From assembly GCA_016868315.1 (NCBI GenBank), contig VGHE01000002.1, positions 372,001 to 436,000 on the forward strand: a stretch of DNA of 64,000 bases. Direction: 5' to 3'. This DNA is from Betaproteobacteria bacterium. GTDB lineage: Bacteria; Bdellovibrionota_B; Oligoflexia; Silvanigrellales; Silvanigrellaceae. Positions 1 to 8,850 of this stretch are shown here, one piece after another. The translations under genes were made by a program, and so were the position numbers. Each line of letters starts with the position of its first letter. The stretch's first letter is position 1. Below the pieces are notes generated by a model. That model was not told the DNA's origin. It ran no database searches and was given only the letters and a program-made list of their open reading frames with translations.

Positions 1-2
1 CG

Positions 3-350
3 CGTTTTGCTGAGCTCGTGCGGTCGAATTGGAAACCTGTGAGCACTTCGATTCAAACCATACTCGTCAACGAAGACCCCGTTGCAAATCCTCTTACAAC
101 TTTGAAAGTTCTCGAGCAGGATGTGTTGACTGCTGATGCGCGCAATAACACATGCGTAATGAATGCTTCAGCAAGCCACTCGTTTTTTTCTCCGACCGAT
201 CTTCCATCTCCCAAGCCTTGGTTGCCTGAATTGCACAAAGAGCTTGGTGAGTTTGTGTCGCAAGGTAAGTCGCTCACCCAAACTTTCACTAGCGCTTTTA
301 CGTGGCCACGTGGACTCGCTGCGGTCGGGGCGTGTGCATTGCATCCGTGA
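3..350 (+). CDS. C-terminal fragment of an unrecognised protein, cut by the window start
   Basis: The frame is open from base 3 to a TGA at 348-350 and enters from outside the window, so only the last 115 residues are visible. I do not recognise a family. The fragment is soluble-looking, with a Pro/Trp-containing stretch (SPKPWLPELHKELGEF) and no membrane segment. A GTG at 18 could be read as a start but has no ribosome-binding site, so a gene entering from the left is more likely. Reality of the gene is only moderately supported because it rests on codon texture alone. Confidence 0.4.
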   Translation, partial: RFAELVRSNWKPVSTSIQTILVNEDPVANPLTTLKVLEQDVLTADARNNTCVMNASASHSFFSPTDLPSPKPWLPELHKELGEFVSQGKSLTQTFTSAFTWPRGLAAVGACALHP

Positions 351-463
351 ATTTAATCAACTTGGATTATCCCGACACCGCCCAGGGGTGTGCAGTTTGA
401 TCGCTGCGTTGCGATAGGTTAAGCACAGGCACGTTGCGGATGTTTCGATGAGGGAGGTGCTGC

Positions 464-1423
464 ATGCGGCTTTTTCAGGCTTTGCGTCATGACGGTTTCG
501 ATTTTAAAACCGCTCAATTGAATCCGTCCCAGTTCCATGCAGGTTCCACAGCACAACAAGGGTCCCAGTCACATGCATGCCTCAGTCTCGATGGCCGCAT
601 TGCTGCGCAATGGATTCGTCATCATTGTGCAGAAAAGGTGAAAGAGTGGGGTGCTGCGCATCTGGCTGTTATTTTGGCTTCATCCGATCCTGCGAGTCGA
701 GTCTACGTCAATCACAAAATTAAAGCCTTCAAAGAAGCTGGAATGCATTCCACTCTGTATGAAATCTCCGAAGACATGGTGAGTGAGGCTGGCTTAGTTG
801 AGCTCATTTGTCAGTTGAACGACGACTCCTCAGTGCATGGCATTCTTGTGCAGTTGCCTCTAGCTCAAGGCATTTCACAAACACGCATCATTGAATCCAT
901 TCGTCCTGATAAAGACGTGGATGGCTTTGCCAATCATAATGTTGGGCTACTGCACCAGGGGCGGCTCGAGAAGGCACTTCTGCCATGTACTCCAGCGGGA
1001 GTTATTGCGCTGCTTGGTTTGTATGGAGTTACTCTTGCCGGTAAGCACGCTGTGGTGGTCGGGCGCAGTGCTATTGTTGGGCGGCCGATGTCGGGATTGC
1101 TGTTGCACGAAGATGCCACGGTCACGGTGGCGCACTCTAAAACCCAAAATCTTGATCAGGTTTGCCGTGAGGCTGATGTTCTTATTGTGGCTGCGGGGCG
1201 ACGCGGGATTGTGTCGCGCTCTGCGGTGAAGCCAGGTGCAGTGGTTGTAGATGTGGGTATGCACAGGCTCCCTGATGGCAAACTGTGTGGCGACGTAGAC
1301 CCGGATGTTTTTGAAGTTGCTGGACTGCTGACCCCTGTTCCAGGAGGAGTAGGTCCCATGACCATTGCTATGCTCCTTCTCAATACACTGCGAGCGGCTC
1401 ACCTGCGCCAGCATGGGCGCTGA
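464..1423 (+). CDS. folD: FolD bifunctional methylenetetrahydrofolate dehydrogenase/cyclohydrolase
   Basis: Cytosolic one-carbon enzyme that oxidises 5,10-methylene-THF with NADP and hydrolyses the methenyl product to 10-formyl-THF. The family signature blocks are visible: ASRVYVNHK with the catalytic Tyr and Lys (about residues 81 and 85), PDKDVDGF near 150-157, the nucleotide-binding GRSAIVGRPM, and TPVPGGVGPMTIAML near the C-terminus. The ATG at 464 has GGGAGG six bases upstream, which supports this start even though it gives about 37 residues more than the usual N-terminus (the family usually begins near the LDGR at residue 42). No operon partner is evident: the next gene on the same strand starts 185 bases later. 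Identity is firm; only the N-terminal extension is unusual. Confidence 0.95.
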   Translation: MRLFQALRHDGFDFKTAQLNPSQFHAGSTAQQGSQSHACLSLDGRIAAQWIRHHCAEKVKEWGAAHLAVILASSDPASRVYVNHKIKAFKEAGMHSTLYEISEDMVSEAGLVELICQLNDDSSVHGILVQLPLAQGISQTRIIESIRPDKDVDGFANHNVGLLHQGRLEKALLPCTPAGVIALLGLYGVTLAGKHAVVVGRSAIVGRPMSGLLLHEDATVTVAHSKTQNLDQVCREADVLIVAAGRRGIVSRSAVKPGAVVVDVGMHRLPDGKLCGDVDPDVFEVAGLLTPVPGGVGPMTIAMLLLNTLRAAHLRQHGR

Positions 1424-1608
1424 TTCGTTAGGGTCATTGCATTTGTGGGTTGTTTTGGGGTGCAAAATTCAACCTCAAAAGTCATTTGCAAATATTATAA
1501 CAAACCGTATTCAATGATTTTTAAATTTTAAGCTAATGTGCAGAAAAAAAACTCCGAAGAGAATGGTATGGAGGCAATGCAGCCATCCTAGAGTTCAAGG
1601 AGTACCTC

Positions 1609-2067
1609 ATGAAAGTTTTCAATCTCGCACCTTTCGCTTTGGTTCTGGCAGCCCTTACCGCGTGCGGTACAGCTTACGAGAATGGCAACATGGCCGAGCT
1701 GGTCGAGCCAAACACTCTTGAAGGAGAGGCTGCGGTGGCTGAACTTCAAGCACTCGGATTCAACGGCGACGCGTGTAAAATCAGCCTTTCTCAGGCGACC
1801 TACACGCTTGCGCAAGGTGGCAGCATCAGTATCAACTACAGTTTCTTTAAGCTTTCCGCCGGCGACCGTGTTCGAATCACACGCATTTCCGATGGTAAGA
1901 AGGTGTGGGGTTCACGGGAGTTGAGTGCAGCTTCGGGTGTGCTCACTGTGCCGGTCAGTGAGTTGGACAAAGGCGAGTTCCGCATTCAGGGATTTCTGAA
2001 CACCTACAAGACCAACCAGGAAGCTGATTGTGGTCCGAACGTGAGAGTTGTGATTCGGGTGAAGTGA
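1609..2067 (+). CDS. small predicted lipoprotein, unknown function
   Basis: A 152-residue protein with an N-terminal lipoprotein signal (lipobox LTAC, Cys at residue 19), so it is expected to be acylated and anchored in the envelope. ATG 1609 has AAGGAG at six bases. The mature part holds a conserved-looking beta-rich domain (GGSISINYSFFKLSAGDRVRI, then two Cys) reminiscent of an Ig-like or transport-accessory fold, but I do not recognise a named family. It stands alone, with a strong terminator just downstream. The 185 bases before it are AT-rich and probably hold its promoter, though no clear hexamer pair stands out. Confidence 0.75.
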   Translation: MKVFNLAPFALVLAALTACGTAYENGNMAELVEPNTLEGEAAVAELQALGFNGDACKISLSQATYTLAQGGSISINYSFFKLSAGDRVRITRISDGKKVWGSRELSAASGVLTVPVSELDKGEFRIQGFLNTYKTNQEADCGPNVRVVIRVK

Positions 2068-2092
2068 ATTGATTTGAGAACGCCCTCATGTG

Positions 2093-2125
2093 CTCCCGGG
2101 CAGCAGTGTTCTGCCTGGGAGTTTT
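2093..2125 (+). terminator. rho-independent terminator of the 1609-2067 lipoprotein gene
   Basis: Inverted repeat CTCCCGGGCAG (2093-2103) and CTGCCTGGGAG (2111-2121), eleven pairs including one G-T, loop of seven, followed by TTTT at 2122-2125. It starts 26 bases after the stop codon. There is no T run on the opposite strand, so it acts rightwards only. Confidence 0.85.
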
Positions 2126-2209
2126 CAAGTTCTCAATTCTGCAAATCGGCGAGATGGCGCTCTAAGGAATGAAGTCGTGCATTTTAAATGAAGTATTCTG
2201 AGCCTGTAT

Positions 2210-3025
2210 TTACTGACATGGTTTCAAATCAAAGCGCAGCGTGACGTTTCCCCAGCCGTGTGCGACGTGGAAGACTTTGAACACGATACGATTCGATGCA
2301 TCAACAAAGCCGCGCGCTTTTAATTCGCTGAGTTGAATTTTATTGTGAGCAATCAATGGCGCTCCCAGCTCATAAACAGAGCGCAGCGACTGGGATGTTC
2401 CACCAGCAATCGTGACGCGCTTGTTCGTGAATTCATAAATAGTCGTTGCACCACTGTCCACCGAACCAGATGCGTACTCGGGATTGTTTCCATCGAAAAT
2501 CATCAGGGCGTCGGAAGGGACTCTGATATTACGAGTGCGTGTCGTTGCATTCCATTTGCTTGCCAGCGATAGATCTTGGTTCTCTTTAACGATGATTGCG
2601 ATATCGTCGAGTCCGAACGACGAGACCGGCAGAACGTCTCCTTTGATATTGTTCAGATCGAGGCGAATGACCTGCGACTGCGCGACATCAGAGCTAGGCA
2701 TACCGTCCCCATAGCGGTTTGTGACTTGGGCGTCGAAGTCCTGATGTGTCGGCACGTTTGCCTCAAGCGAAACAGCTCCCGTCCTCGAGCAAACTTCAGG
2801 TAATGCGGTTGGTGTGGGTGCTTGTGTAGGCGCAGGAGTGGGTGTCGACTTCGATATTTCAGGTGCAGGCTTTGCCTGTGTTGTCTGTTTTGCAGTGGGT
2901 TCGCCGTTCGCGCTTTTCTTGGATGTGACTGCGTTGCCGTTGCCAGAACCTGAAAATCCGGATCCGCTGCAGCCCGCGTTTTGAATCAATCCAGCGCTTA
3001 CGAAGGTCAAAGCGACTATACGCAT
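2210..3025 (-). CDS. predicted lipoprotein with Pro/Thr linker, unknown function
   Basis: About 271 residues: signal peptide ending in the lipobox NAGC (Cys at about 19), a Gly/Ser-rich then Pro/Thr-rich low-complexity linker (residues about 20-80), and a C-terminal beta-rich domain of about 190 residues containing two Cys (one at its start, one two residues from the end) that could form a disulfide. The layout is of a domain tethered away from the membrane. I chose the ATG at 3025 rather than a GTG at 3052, because the shorter form starts directly on a normal signal peptide and a GAGG lies 11 bases upstream. Not recognised as a known family. Confidence 0.7.
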   Translation of the reverse strand: MRIVALTFVSAGLIQNAGCSGSGFSGSGNGNAVTSKKSANGEPTAKQTTQAKPAPEISKSTPTPAPTQAPTPTALPEVCSRTGAVSLEANVPTHQDFDAQVTNRYGDGMPSSDVAQSQVIRLDLNNIKGDVLPVSSFGLDDIAIIVKENQDLSLASKWNATTRTRNIRVPSDALMIFDGNNPEYASGSVDSGATTIYEFTNKRVTIAGGTSQSLRSVYELGAPLIAHNKIQLSELKARGFVDASNRIVFKVFHVAHGWGNVTLRFDLKPCQ

Positions 3026-3287
3026 CGTTGTCTTTACCTCAGATTTCGACACAGCCTAATCTATTATCGGCAAAATCGTGACTGAATTACAATAAAGTAT
3101 TATTTGTTATGGAGTTATAGATTCTTAGAGTTCACTTCTGCGCCTTTCGCGAATAGCCATGTCAAGAGCCCACGGCGCAGTCAGTGCAGATCTCTAGCCC
3201 TAGGTTGTCGGTCTTCAGACGCGTTAACTCGATATTCGAGCGCCAAGATTCTAATGTAGTTAAAGTAAACGAATTGAGGGCGAAGCG

Positions 3288-4496
3288 GTGATTTTTGAAC
3301 TTGTCGGTAAAAGAGTTATTTTGGTACTGCTTATTGCTCTTGCATTTTCTTTTTCATGTGTGTGGAAAAAGAGCAGCACCCCAGCACACAAAACCGGGCA
3401 AGTTCCCCTACGCACCGAGCCCTTCCTGTGGCAGAAGCAGACTTTGGAAGAATTTAAAACTGAGGTTCTTCCGCGTATGTTCGTTTCTGCAAAAGCTACC
3501 GATCTGCTCCCTGAAACTCATCCGAGAAACGCACTGATTCAAAATGCAATGAATCGCATTCATAGTGTTATCATCAAGAAATATCCATCGCTTTCCCAGG
3601 TGCCTCAACCACAGTCTGCGCTTTTTACGGATCCGGCTCCTAACGCATTTGTTGAAACTGTTCGCAGCTGTTTTGATAAGCCAGTTTTGTTGCCTGGCTC
3701 CAGCGAGAAACCCGTGTTCGAGGATGCCATTCGAATCACAAAGAACGGCGCAGTGGCCGACACCGAGGATTGCCGTTTGGCAGATACGAATCTGATGAGC
3801 AGCATCTTGAACTTTACTAATTCGCTGAGTCATGGATGCAAAATTGAATCGAGGGAACAGGCTCTTGTGCTCTCAGATGGTTGTAAAATTAACCGTTACT
3901 TTAATCAATATTCAAAGGCGAAGCGTCTTTCTTTTGAGCGTATTTCTTCTGTTGTATTTTTTTCTACAGGTTTATTTGACGTCCTTGGCGACGACAACCT
4001 TGTACTTTTTATAGTTATGCACGAACTCGCTCACTATTATCGGGCGCATCCTCTTCTGCCTGCGGCCGATTTTATCAGCTACTATTCCATCGGCGAAAAA
4101 AACTCCCCAAGTTGTCCGATTCCTGATCCGCAATTGACTCGCCTTGCTCAGCAGGAGAATTGGGCGGAGCTGAACAAATCTATGAACGAAAAACGCTTGG
4201 GATATTATACCTACGAACAAGAGGCAGATGAGCTTGCGCTCGAGTTTCTTGCGGAATTGGGTATCCCAACCGACATCGGAAGCGAAGCCTTGATGCGTAT
4301 GTTGAAGGCCACAAAGCGAGTTGATGCCTCCGAATTGGATTATGAATCCTGTGCTGCTCTCAAGAAGCAGAAGTGGCAAACACCGGATCAGAAATCTGCA
4401 TATGTTCCAATTGGTAACTTGGCCGACCCTCATCATTCTCTTTGCTTTCGCGCATATAACATTGACCGCGAGCGTGAGACTCATTGTTTTAAGTAG
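3288..4496 (+). CDS. M48-like zinc metallopeptidase, predicted exported/lipoprotein
   Basis: 402 residues with a hydrophobic N-terminal export segment (residues 9-24) ending in Cys24; the lipobox FSFSC is poor, so either a lipoprotein or an anchored protein. The HExxH zinc motif is HELAH (245-249), followed by YEQEADELALEF, where Glu312 supplies the third ligand, as in gluzincins of the M48 type. A late HH pair (ADPHHSLCFR) resembles the conserved C-terminal His of this class. The start is GTG 3288 with GAGGG seven bases upstream. Substrate unknown; a periplasmic or OM protein-quality or wall-associated role would be an inference. Divergent from the 2210-3025 lipoprotein across 262 non-coding bases in which I see no other structure. 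Confidence 0.75.
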   Translation: MIFELVGKRVILVLLIALAFSFSCVWKKSSTPAHKTGQVPLRTEPFLWQKQTLEEFKTEVLPRMFVSAKATDLLPETHPRNALIQNAMNRIHSVIIKKYPSLSQVPQPQSALFTDPAPNAFVETVRSCFDKPVLLPGSSEKPVFEDAIRITKNGAVADTEDCRLADTNLMSSILNFTNSLSHGCKIESREQALVLSDGCKINRYFNQYSKAKRLSFERISSVVFFSTGLFDVLGDDNLVLFIVMHELAHYYRAHPLLPAADFISYYSIGEKNSPSCPIPDPQLTRLAQQENWAELNKSMNEKRLGYYTYEQEADELALEFLAELGIPTDIGSEALMRMLKATKRVDASELDYESCAALKKQKWQTPDQKSAYVPIGNLADPHHSLCFRAYNIDRERETHCFK

Positions 4497-4625
4497 AGCT
4501 GGCTGATTTATTTGCATCCCCTAACTCAAGAAATTTCGGCGCTTGACGATCCATCTGAGTCTGTAGGATGTTGTATTTCTAGGTCTTTAAAGTGCGCAGT
4601 GGTTTTTTCAGACAAGGAACACGCG

Positions 4626-5255
4626 ATGTTTCGTCCAACATTAGCCGCCATGATTTTGAGTACCATTGCGATGGCCTGCAGCGAAAAGGGCAATTATGCA
4701 GGCCGTTCCGAGCCTGGCACACAAAAGCCAAGCAATACTGCACAGGCCGAGAATGTGGCTAGTGCAGCAAAAGCATCGCCAACAGCAACACCTTCGCCGA
4801 AACAGTCTCAATCAGTTGCGGTTCTCCCTGCACCAAAGGTGCCTGCGTACGGTCAGTGTCAGAATCCCTGCAGCGGAACTGAGAAGATTTTTCGGAACAA
4901 CAAGTTTAACAAATGGGTCAAGGTGGTGCTTTGTTCGCCCTCTCGCTACGACATTCTCATGAGTGAAAGTGAAAGTGGTCCTTTTTATAAAGTCGGTGAT
5001 ACGAGTGGGCATGGGCAGGATCACTGTGAAATCGTCAACAATTCTTTTGCGGTTTTGGCTTCAGATGACGACGTTAAAAGTGGCAACTGCCCGAATTGCA
5101 ACGTTGCGGGTGCAGGGTCGGTGACGAATCTTCCCGAGATCTTCGGAAAGAATATTTATGCGCGTTCTCGGATGGGTGAGCAGTTTACTCTAGGTACAGC
5201 AACGAACTGGGGAATCCACACTTCCTGCTGGTACGAGTGTGGTGTGAGCTTTTAA
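4626..5255 (+). CDS. Cys-rich predicted lipoprotein, unknown function
   Basis: 209 residues. ATG 4626 lies behind AAGGAA and opens a lipoprotein signal (lipobox IAMAC, Cys18); the longer frame from 4512 has no signal peptide and is rejected. After an Ala/Ser/Thr/Pro-rich linker comes a compact domain with eight cysteines, including CQNPC, CPNC and CWYEC, likely disulfide-bonded in the periplasm or on the cell surface. No enzyme motif seen. Downstream 225 bases carry a weak hairpin (5314-5329) and the promoter of the metal operon. Confidence 0.7.
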   Translation: MFRPTLAAMILSTIAMACSEKGNYAGRSEPGTQKPSNTAQAENVASAAKASPTATPSPKQSQSVAVLPAPKVPAYGQCQNPCSGTEKIFRNNKFNKWVKVVLCSPSRYDILMSESESGPFYKVGDTSGHGQDHCEIVNNSFAVLASDDDVKSGNCPNCNVAGAGSVTNLPEIFGKNIYARSRMGEQFTLGTATNWGIHTSCWYECGVSF

Positions 5256-5419
5256 GAGTTAACCTCCGCGCTTGGTTTTGACTGCAGATCTGGTCTTTTG
5301 ACTAACTGGTGAGAGGTTTCTCTCGGTTAAAAGCTGTGTCGGCCTCGCTACGTTATTCTCCTAAACATCAGAAAGTCAGAGCGATGAAGGTCAGAACTCA
5401 TTGTGAACTTGGCGGTGTT

Positions 5420-5448
5420 TTGACTTTTTAATGAGAATCTATTATCAA
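5420..5448 (+). promoter_or_regulatory. predicted promoter with overlapping Fur-family box, metal-uptake operon
   Basis: TTGACT at 5420-5425 and TATCAA at 5443-5448 with a 17-base spacer form a plausible sigma-70 promoter 33 bases before the first gene. Overlapping the -10, bases 5430-5446 read AATGAGAATCTATTATC, which matches the core of the classical Fur box (AATGATAATCATTATC) except for one G for T and one inserted T. Location ahead of a zinc/metal importer suggests control by Fur or Zur. Match made by eye; binding is inference. Confidence 0.5.
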
Positions 5449-5480
5449 GAGGGTTCAACTTAGTTTCGGAGGACGTAATT

Positions 5481-6122
5481 ATGAAATTTCAATCTCGTGC
5501 TCTTGGGGTCATGTTTGCTGCAATCGTCATTTCAGCGTCGGGTTGTAGCAAAAAGGATTCCGATGCAGCGACATGCAGTGGTGGGTATCAGCTTGAATCG
5601 CTCTGTTTCAAAGGCCAGACCAACGCAAATTTGGTTTTCAGCAGTGGATCCTTGAGCGGAACAGGGAGTGCAGTTGCGGTTGAACCTCTTTCCGAGAAGA
5701 CTGCCGGTGGCCGCAATATTGCGATTTCGTTCAGCATTCAAGACGGTGGTAGTTTTGAGCTCAGAACCTTTGCGAGGAACGACCTAAGCGGCGGTATTGA
5801 TATTAAGTTTTCAAGAAGCTCTGGTAAGTTAAATATGAGTTTTAAGCAGGGTGAAACTGCTTCATCTGCAAAAGAACTCGAAGGAATCGATGCTTCTGCC
5901 GAGGTAAAGCTTTATATTGACGTTCATAACGATGAGTCGCCTGCTCATGTTATTGTTTGGAATGGTGCCGGTTCTTTCAACAAAGAGCAGTCCTTGCACA
6001 ATTCCGAGGACAGCGGTGCAATTCAGCCTGCTGCGCAGGGTCTTGATAAGTACTGGGGTGTTGCCCTCAATAGAGCGACTCTGTCGAAAGTGGCTGTAGG
6101 TGAACCTAAAGATGAGGATTAA
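5481..6122 (+). CDS. predicted lipoprotein, first gene of the metal-uptake operon
   Basis: 213 residues with lipobox SASGC (Cys22) and SD GGAGG seven bases before ATG 5481. The mature part starts with a second Cys pair and continues as a beta-strand-rich domain whose pattern (ISFSIQDGGSFELRTF, VKLYIDVHNDE, HVIVWNGAG, KYWGVALN) resembles a jelly-roll/concanavalin-like fold. Several His/Asp/Glu clusters (VHNDESPAH, LHNSED) could bind metal, but this is speculation. It overlaps the following outer-membrane gene by 11 bases and heads the five-gene operon, so a surface or periplasmic accessory role in metal capture is the natural guess. No known family recognised. Confidence 0.7.
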   Translation: MKFQSRALGVMFAAIVISASGCSKKDSDAATCSGGYQLESLCFKGQTNANLVFSSGSLSGTGSAVAVEPLSEKTAGGRNIAISFSIQDGGSFELRTFARNDLSGGIDIKFSRSSGKLNMSFKQGETASSAKELEGIDASAEVKLYIDVHNDESPAHVIVWNGAGSFNKEQSLHNSEDSGAIQPAAQGLDKYWGVALNRATLSKVAVGEPKDED

Positions 6123-7191
6123 GAGGGCGAGTGCTTTTGCTTTGGCCTGTAGCGTCGTGTTTTTCGCGCCACTGTGCTCTGCTCTGGCAGATACTGGCGG
6201 GCTCAAGACCTTCGTTGCGGTCGATTTGGTCGGCGAGGCGTTTGTCCGGAGCAAGGTGGTCTCACCGCGTGAAGTAGAAGTGCGCGGCGTTGAGGTGTTC
6301 TTTTTAGCTCCTGTCGACCCTCTTTTTGATGCGGCTGTCGGGATTGCTGCTCATCCAGAAAATGGGGTGTCGCTGTTTGAGTTGCATGAAGCAACGCTCA
6401 GTTCTTCGAAGTTGATTCCGCATACACAATTGCGCATGGGAAAAGGTTTTCTCTATATAGGCAAGCTGAACCGAATTCATCAGCACGATTGGCCATTCAT
6501 TGATTCCCCCGAGGTTCAAAGGTCATTTTTTGATGATGAAGGAGTGAATGACCTGTTGCTTGAGGTAACAGTCAACACTCCTACATCCATGCCGTTTGAA
6601 GCAACAGCAGGCGTGGCGAAGGGCTGGGTATACGGACATGCTCACAACGAAGGTAAGCGACCCCAGGTGCCCACACACTATAGCCGAGTGCAAACCTTTT
6701 TCGATTTGCCGTTGGGTGGTGCACTGCAAGTGGCAGGTAACTACCTCGGACGCACGGCGTCTGATTCGGTACAAACACAACTGTTCGGTGTTGACCTGAC
6801 TGCAAAATGGCGCGAGGGGCGACGGGTTCCTCTTCTGCTGCAGGGCGAAGTTTGGTTGCGGCGCGTGAAGGCCCCTCAAGTTGATCGTGAAGACGCTCTG
6901 GGAATGTACCTTTTTCCGCAAATGAATCTGCTCGACAGCCTTGATTTTGGAATACGCTTTGATCAGTTCTCGGTTCTCACAACAGAGGATGCTCTGGGTG
7001 AATCTATCGACATTTCCAGCTACAGAATTGTGCCCACGTTGACTTATAAACCAAGCGAGTTCTCGACCTTCCGGATTGCCTACGCGTGGGATTTGAAGCG
7101 TCGCGGAGATGCAACTCCGAATGTTACGAACTCAAGTCTTTTGGCGCAAATGACGTACGTGATAGGTGCGCATCCTAGTCATGAATTTTGA
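6112..7191 (+). CDS. predicted outer-membrane beta-barrel, metal-uptake operon
   Basis: 359 residues with a Sec signal peptide (MRIKRASAF start, cleavage after SALA) and a beta-barrel-like alternation ending in a hydrophobic strand close to the C-terminus. The block KLNRIHQHDWPFIDSP, followed by FFDDEG, looks like the signature region of porin-like proteins found beside zinc ABC importers in other bacteria (recalled from family knowledge, not searched). I chose ATG 6112 over GTG 6100 because it opens directly on the signal peptide. It overlaps both the upstream lipoprotein gene (11 bases) and the downstream SBP gene (11 bases), so the three are translationally coupled. Likely role: passage of a metal or metal complex across the outer membrane. 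No TonB box seen. Confidence 0.65.
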   Translation: MRIKRASAFALACSVVFFAPLCSALADTGGLKTFVAVDLVGEAFVRSKVVSPREVEVRGVEVFFLAPVDPLFDAAVGIAAHPENGVSLFELHEATLSSSKLIPHTQLRMGKGFLYIGKLNRIHQHDWPFIDSPEVQRSFFDDEGVNDLLLEVTVNTPTSMPFEATAGVAKGWVYGHAHNEGKRPQVPTHYSRVQTFFDLPLGGALQVAGNYLGRTASDSVQTQLFGVDLTAKWREGRRVPLLLQGEVWLRRVKAPQVDREDALGMYLFPQMNLLDSLDFGIRFDQFSVLTTEDALGESIDISSYRIVPTLTYKPSEFSTFRIAYAWDLKRRGDATPNVTNSSLLAQMTYVIGAHPSHEF

Positions 7192-8170
7192 GAGGTTTTC
7201 AAACCACATGGTTCATCTCCTTGCTGTCGCGGTAGCTCTACTGAGTTCTTTCAAATCCTTTTCTGTCAACGCACAGATTGCAGCGAAAAAGCCCCTCGTT
7301 ATAACCACGACTACAGATCTCGCATGGGCCGCGAGGGAGATTCTCGGCGACGCTGTGGAGGTACGCAGTCTTTTAAACGGACGCGAGGATCCTCACTTTG
7401 TTGATGTGCGCCCCGATTACGTTGCTCAGGTCGCTCAGGCTGATGTTGTCTGTGCGGTTGGTCTTGACCTTGAGGTGGGCTGGTTGCCCAAGGTTATTTC
7501 GAAGGCGGCTCGCCGCGAAATACAGCCGGGAGGTCGAGGTTATTGTGACTTTGGCTCGCGTATACAGGCACTCGATAAACCCTTGCAACAAGTCGATCGC
7601 AGTCAGGGTGATGTGCATCCCCAGGGGAATCCCCATTATTGGTTGTCGCCCTCAGTTCTGGCTCAAGCTTCGCGTGAAGTGATCGATGCAACAGAGCGCG
7701 TTCGCCCCGAACTCAAAGGAAAGTTCGAGGCACGTTACTCTGAGTTCAAACGCATGATGCTCGGCCTCGAGGCGCGTTTAAAAGCGCGTTTGGTCTCTGC
7801 AAATATCACTGGAGAGCAGGCGCGTTTCGCAGAGTATCATAGAGAGTTTAGCTATTTTGCGCGTTCCTTTGAGCTCACATCTCACGACACGTTGGAAGAG
7901 AAACCTGGATTGTCTCCCTCTGCGGGGCGTTTGGGGAAGGTGGCAACGGGGCTGCGCAGGGATAAAATCACTATTGTTCTGGCCGCGCGCACCGCGCCGA
8001 CTCGGGTGATACAGAAATTTGAGGAGATCTCTGGGCTCAAGGTCGGTGTCGTTTCTGTGAGTGTGTCACAGGCTCCGGGTTCCGACGTTGAAACTTATCC
8101 CCAGCTGATTGAAAAGATTATTGATACGCTAATCGCTGTTTCAGAAAAAAACGCTGCAAAGCTCCGCTGA
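7181..8170 (+). CDS. metal ABC transporter substrate-binding protein, ZnuA-like
   Basis: 329 residues, signal peptide ending near VNAQ, then a cluster A-I solute-binding protein. Visible metal-site motifs: EDPHFVDVRPDY (first His), GNPHYWLSP (second His), EYHREFSYF (third His) and, late, a PGSD block where this subfamily often places its acidic ligand. There is no His-rich loop, unlike E. coli ZnuA, which fits the zinc/manganese SBP subgroup with GNPHYW motifs. Start is uncertain: ATG 7181 keeps positive charge ahead of the hydrophobic core; ATG 7208 with GAGAGG further upstream is the alternative. It is followed after two bases by the ATPase gene. Zn is the favoured substrate; Mn or another divalent metal cannot be excluded. 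Confidence 0.85.
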   Translation: MNFERFSNHMVHLLAVAVALLSSFKSFSVNAQIAAKKPLVITTTTDLAWAAREILGDAVEVRSLLNGREDPHFVDVRPDYVAQVAQADVVCAVGLDLEVGWLPKVISKAARREIQPGGRGYCDFGSRIQALDKPLQQVDRSQGDVHPQGNPHYWLSPSVLAQASREVIDATERVRPELKGKFEARYSEFKRMMLGLEARLKARLVSANITGEQARFAEYHREFSYFARSFELTSHDTLEEKPGLSPSAGRLGKVATGLRRDKITIVLAARTAPTRVIQKFEEISGLKVGVVSVSVSQAPGSDVETYPQLIEKIIDTLIAVSEKNAAKLR

Positions 8171-8172
8171 GG

Positions 8173-8850
8173 ATGAGTTTGACAAATGAACATGTGTTTT
8201 GCTGCAGCAGTTTTTCAATTCTGTTGGGCAGCAATCAGCTCTTCGCTCCGCTGAGCGTCAAGGTTGAGCGGGGTCAGGTCGTACATATTATGGGCGACAA
8301 CGGTGCCGGGAAATCAACGTTGCTCAGGTATCTCTCTACTGAAAACGTAAGGCATACAGGTGAGGTCGCAGTTCGTCCTGCAGCCAGCGATATTCTTTAC
8401 CTTCCGCAGATTCAACTTATTCGATCGCATTTGCCCTTTACGCTCGAGGAAGTGTCTAGTTTGTTTGCATGCCAATCTTTGCAGCCCGGTTCCCTCGTGA
8501 AAAAGCAAAGAAGACTTTTGTCAGAATTTCCCGACTGGTTTAACGCAGAGCAGAGAGGCAAAAATTGGAATGATGCAAGCGGCGGCGAAAGGATGCGTGC
8601 GTTGCTCGCCGGTGCGTTGCGCCTCAGCGATAGAGCCGTATTGCTGCTTGATGAGCCTCTCAATCATCTCGATTCACGGGCGATGGAGGCCTTCCAGGAT
8701 GACGTGCTTCGTCTCGTTGAATCACAAGGGAGACGAGTGACAGCGTTTTTAGTTTCTCATGCTCCGCTGGAACTTCTGTCTGTGCGACTTAGAAGCAGGT
8801 ATCAGCCCATTTTACTTCAGAAGCTCCCTCCAGAAGTGGATATGCCGTGA
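8173..8850 (+). CDS. metal ABC transporter ATP-binding protein, ZnuC-like
   Basis: 225-residue ABC ATPase that would power the importer from the cytoplasmic face. Motifs in order: Walker A GDNGAGKS, Q-loop in LYLPQIQ, signature ASGGER (a variant of LSGGQ), Walker B VLLLDEP with D-loop NHLD, and switch His in VSHAP. Somewhat short for ZnuC, lacking the C-terminal extension. It starts two bases after the SBP stop, and its TGA overlaps the GTG start of the permease gene, showing a coupled operon. Confidence 0.9.
   Translation: MSLTNEHVFCCSSFSILLGSNQLFAPLSVKVERGQVVHIMGDNGAGKSTLLRYLSTENVRHTGEVAVRPAASDILYLPQIQLIRSHLPFTLEEVSSLFACQSLQPGSLVKKQRRLLSEFPDWFNAEQRGKNWNDASGGERMRALLAGALRLSDRAVLLLDEPLNHLDSRAMEAFQDDVLRLVESQGRRVTAFLVSHAPLELLSVRLRSRYQPILLQKLPPEVDMP

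Noticed and set aside
947-1465. 172-codon minus-strand frame over folD
   Set aside because: Antisense to folD with no ribosome site and no recognisable protein.
5290-5335. Possible terminator or hairpin after the 4626-5255 lipoprotein
   Set aside because: Only a five-base GAGAG/CTCTC core pairs cleanly, and no T run follows, so I do not list it.
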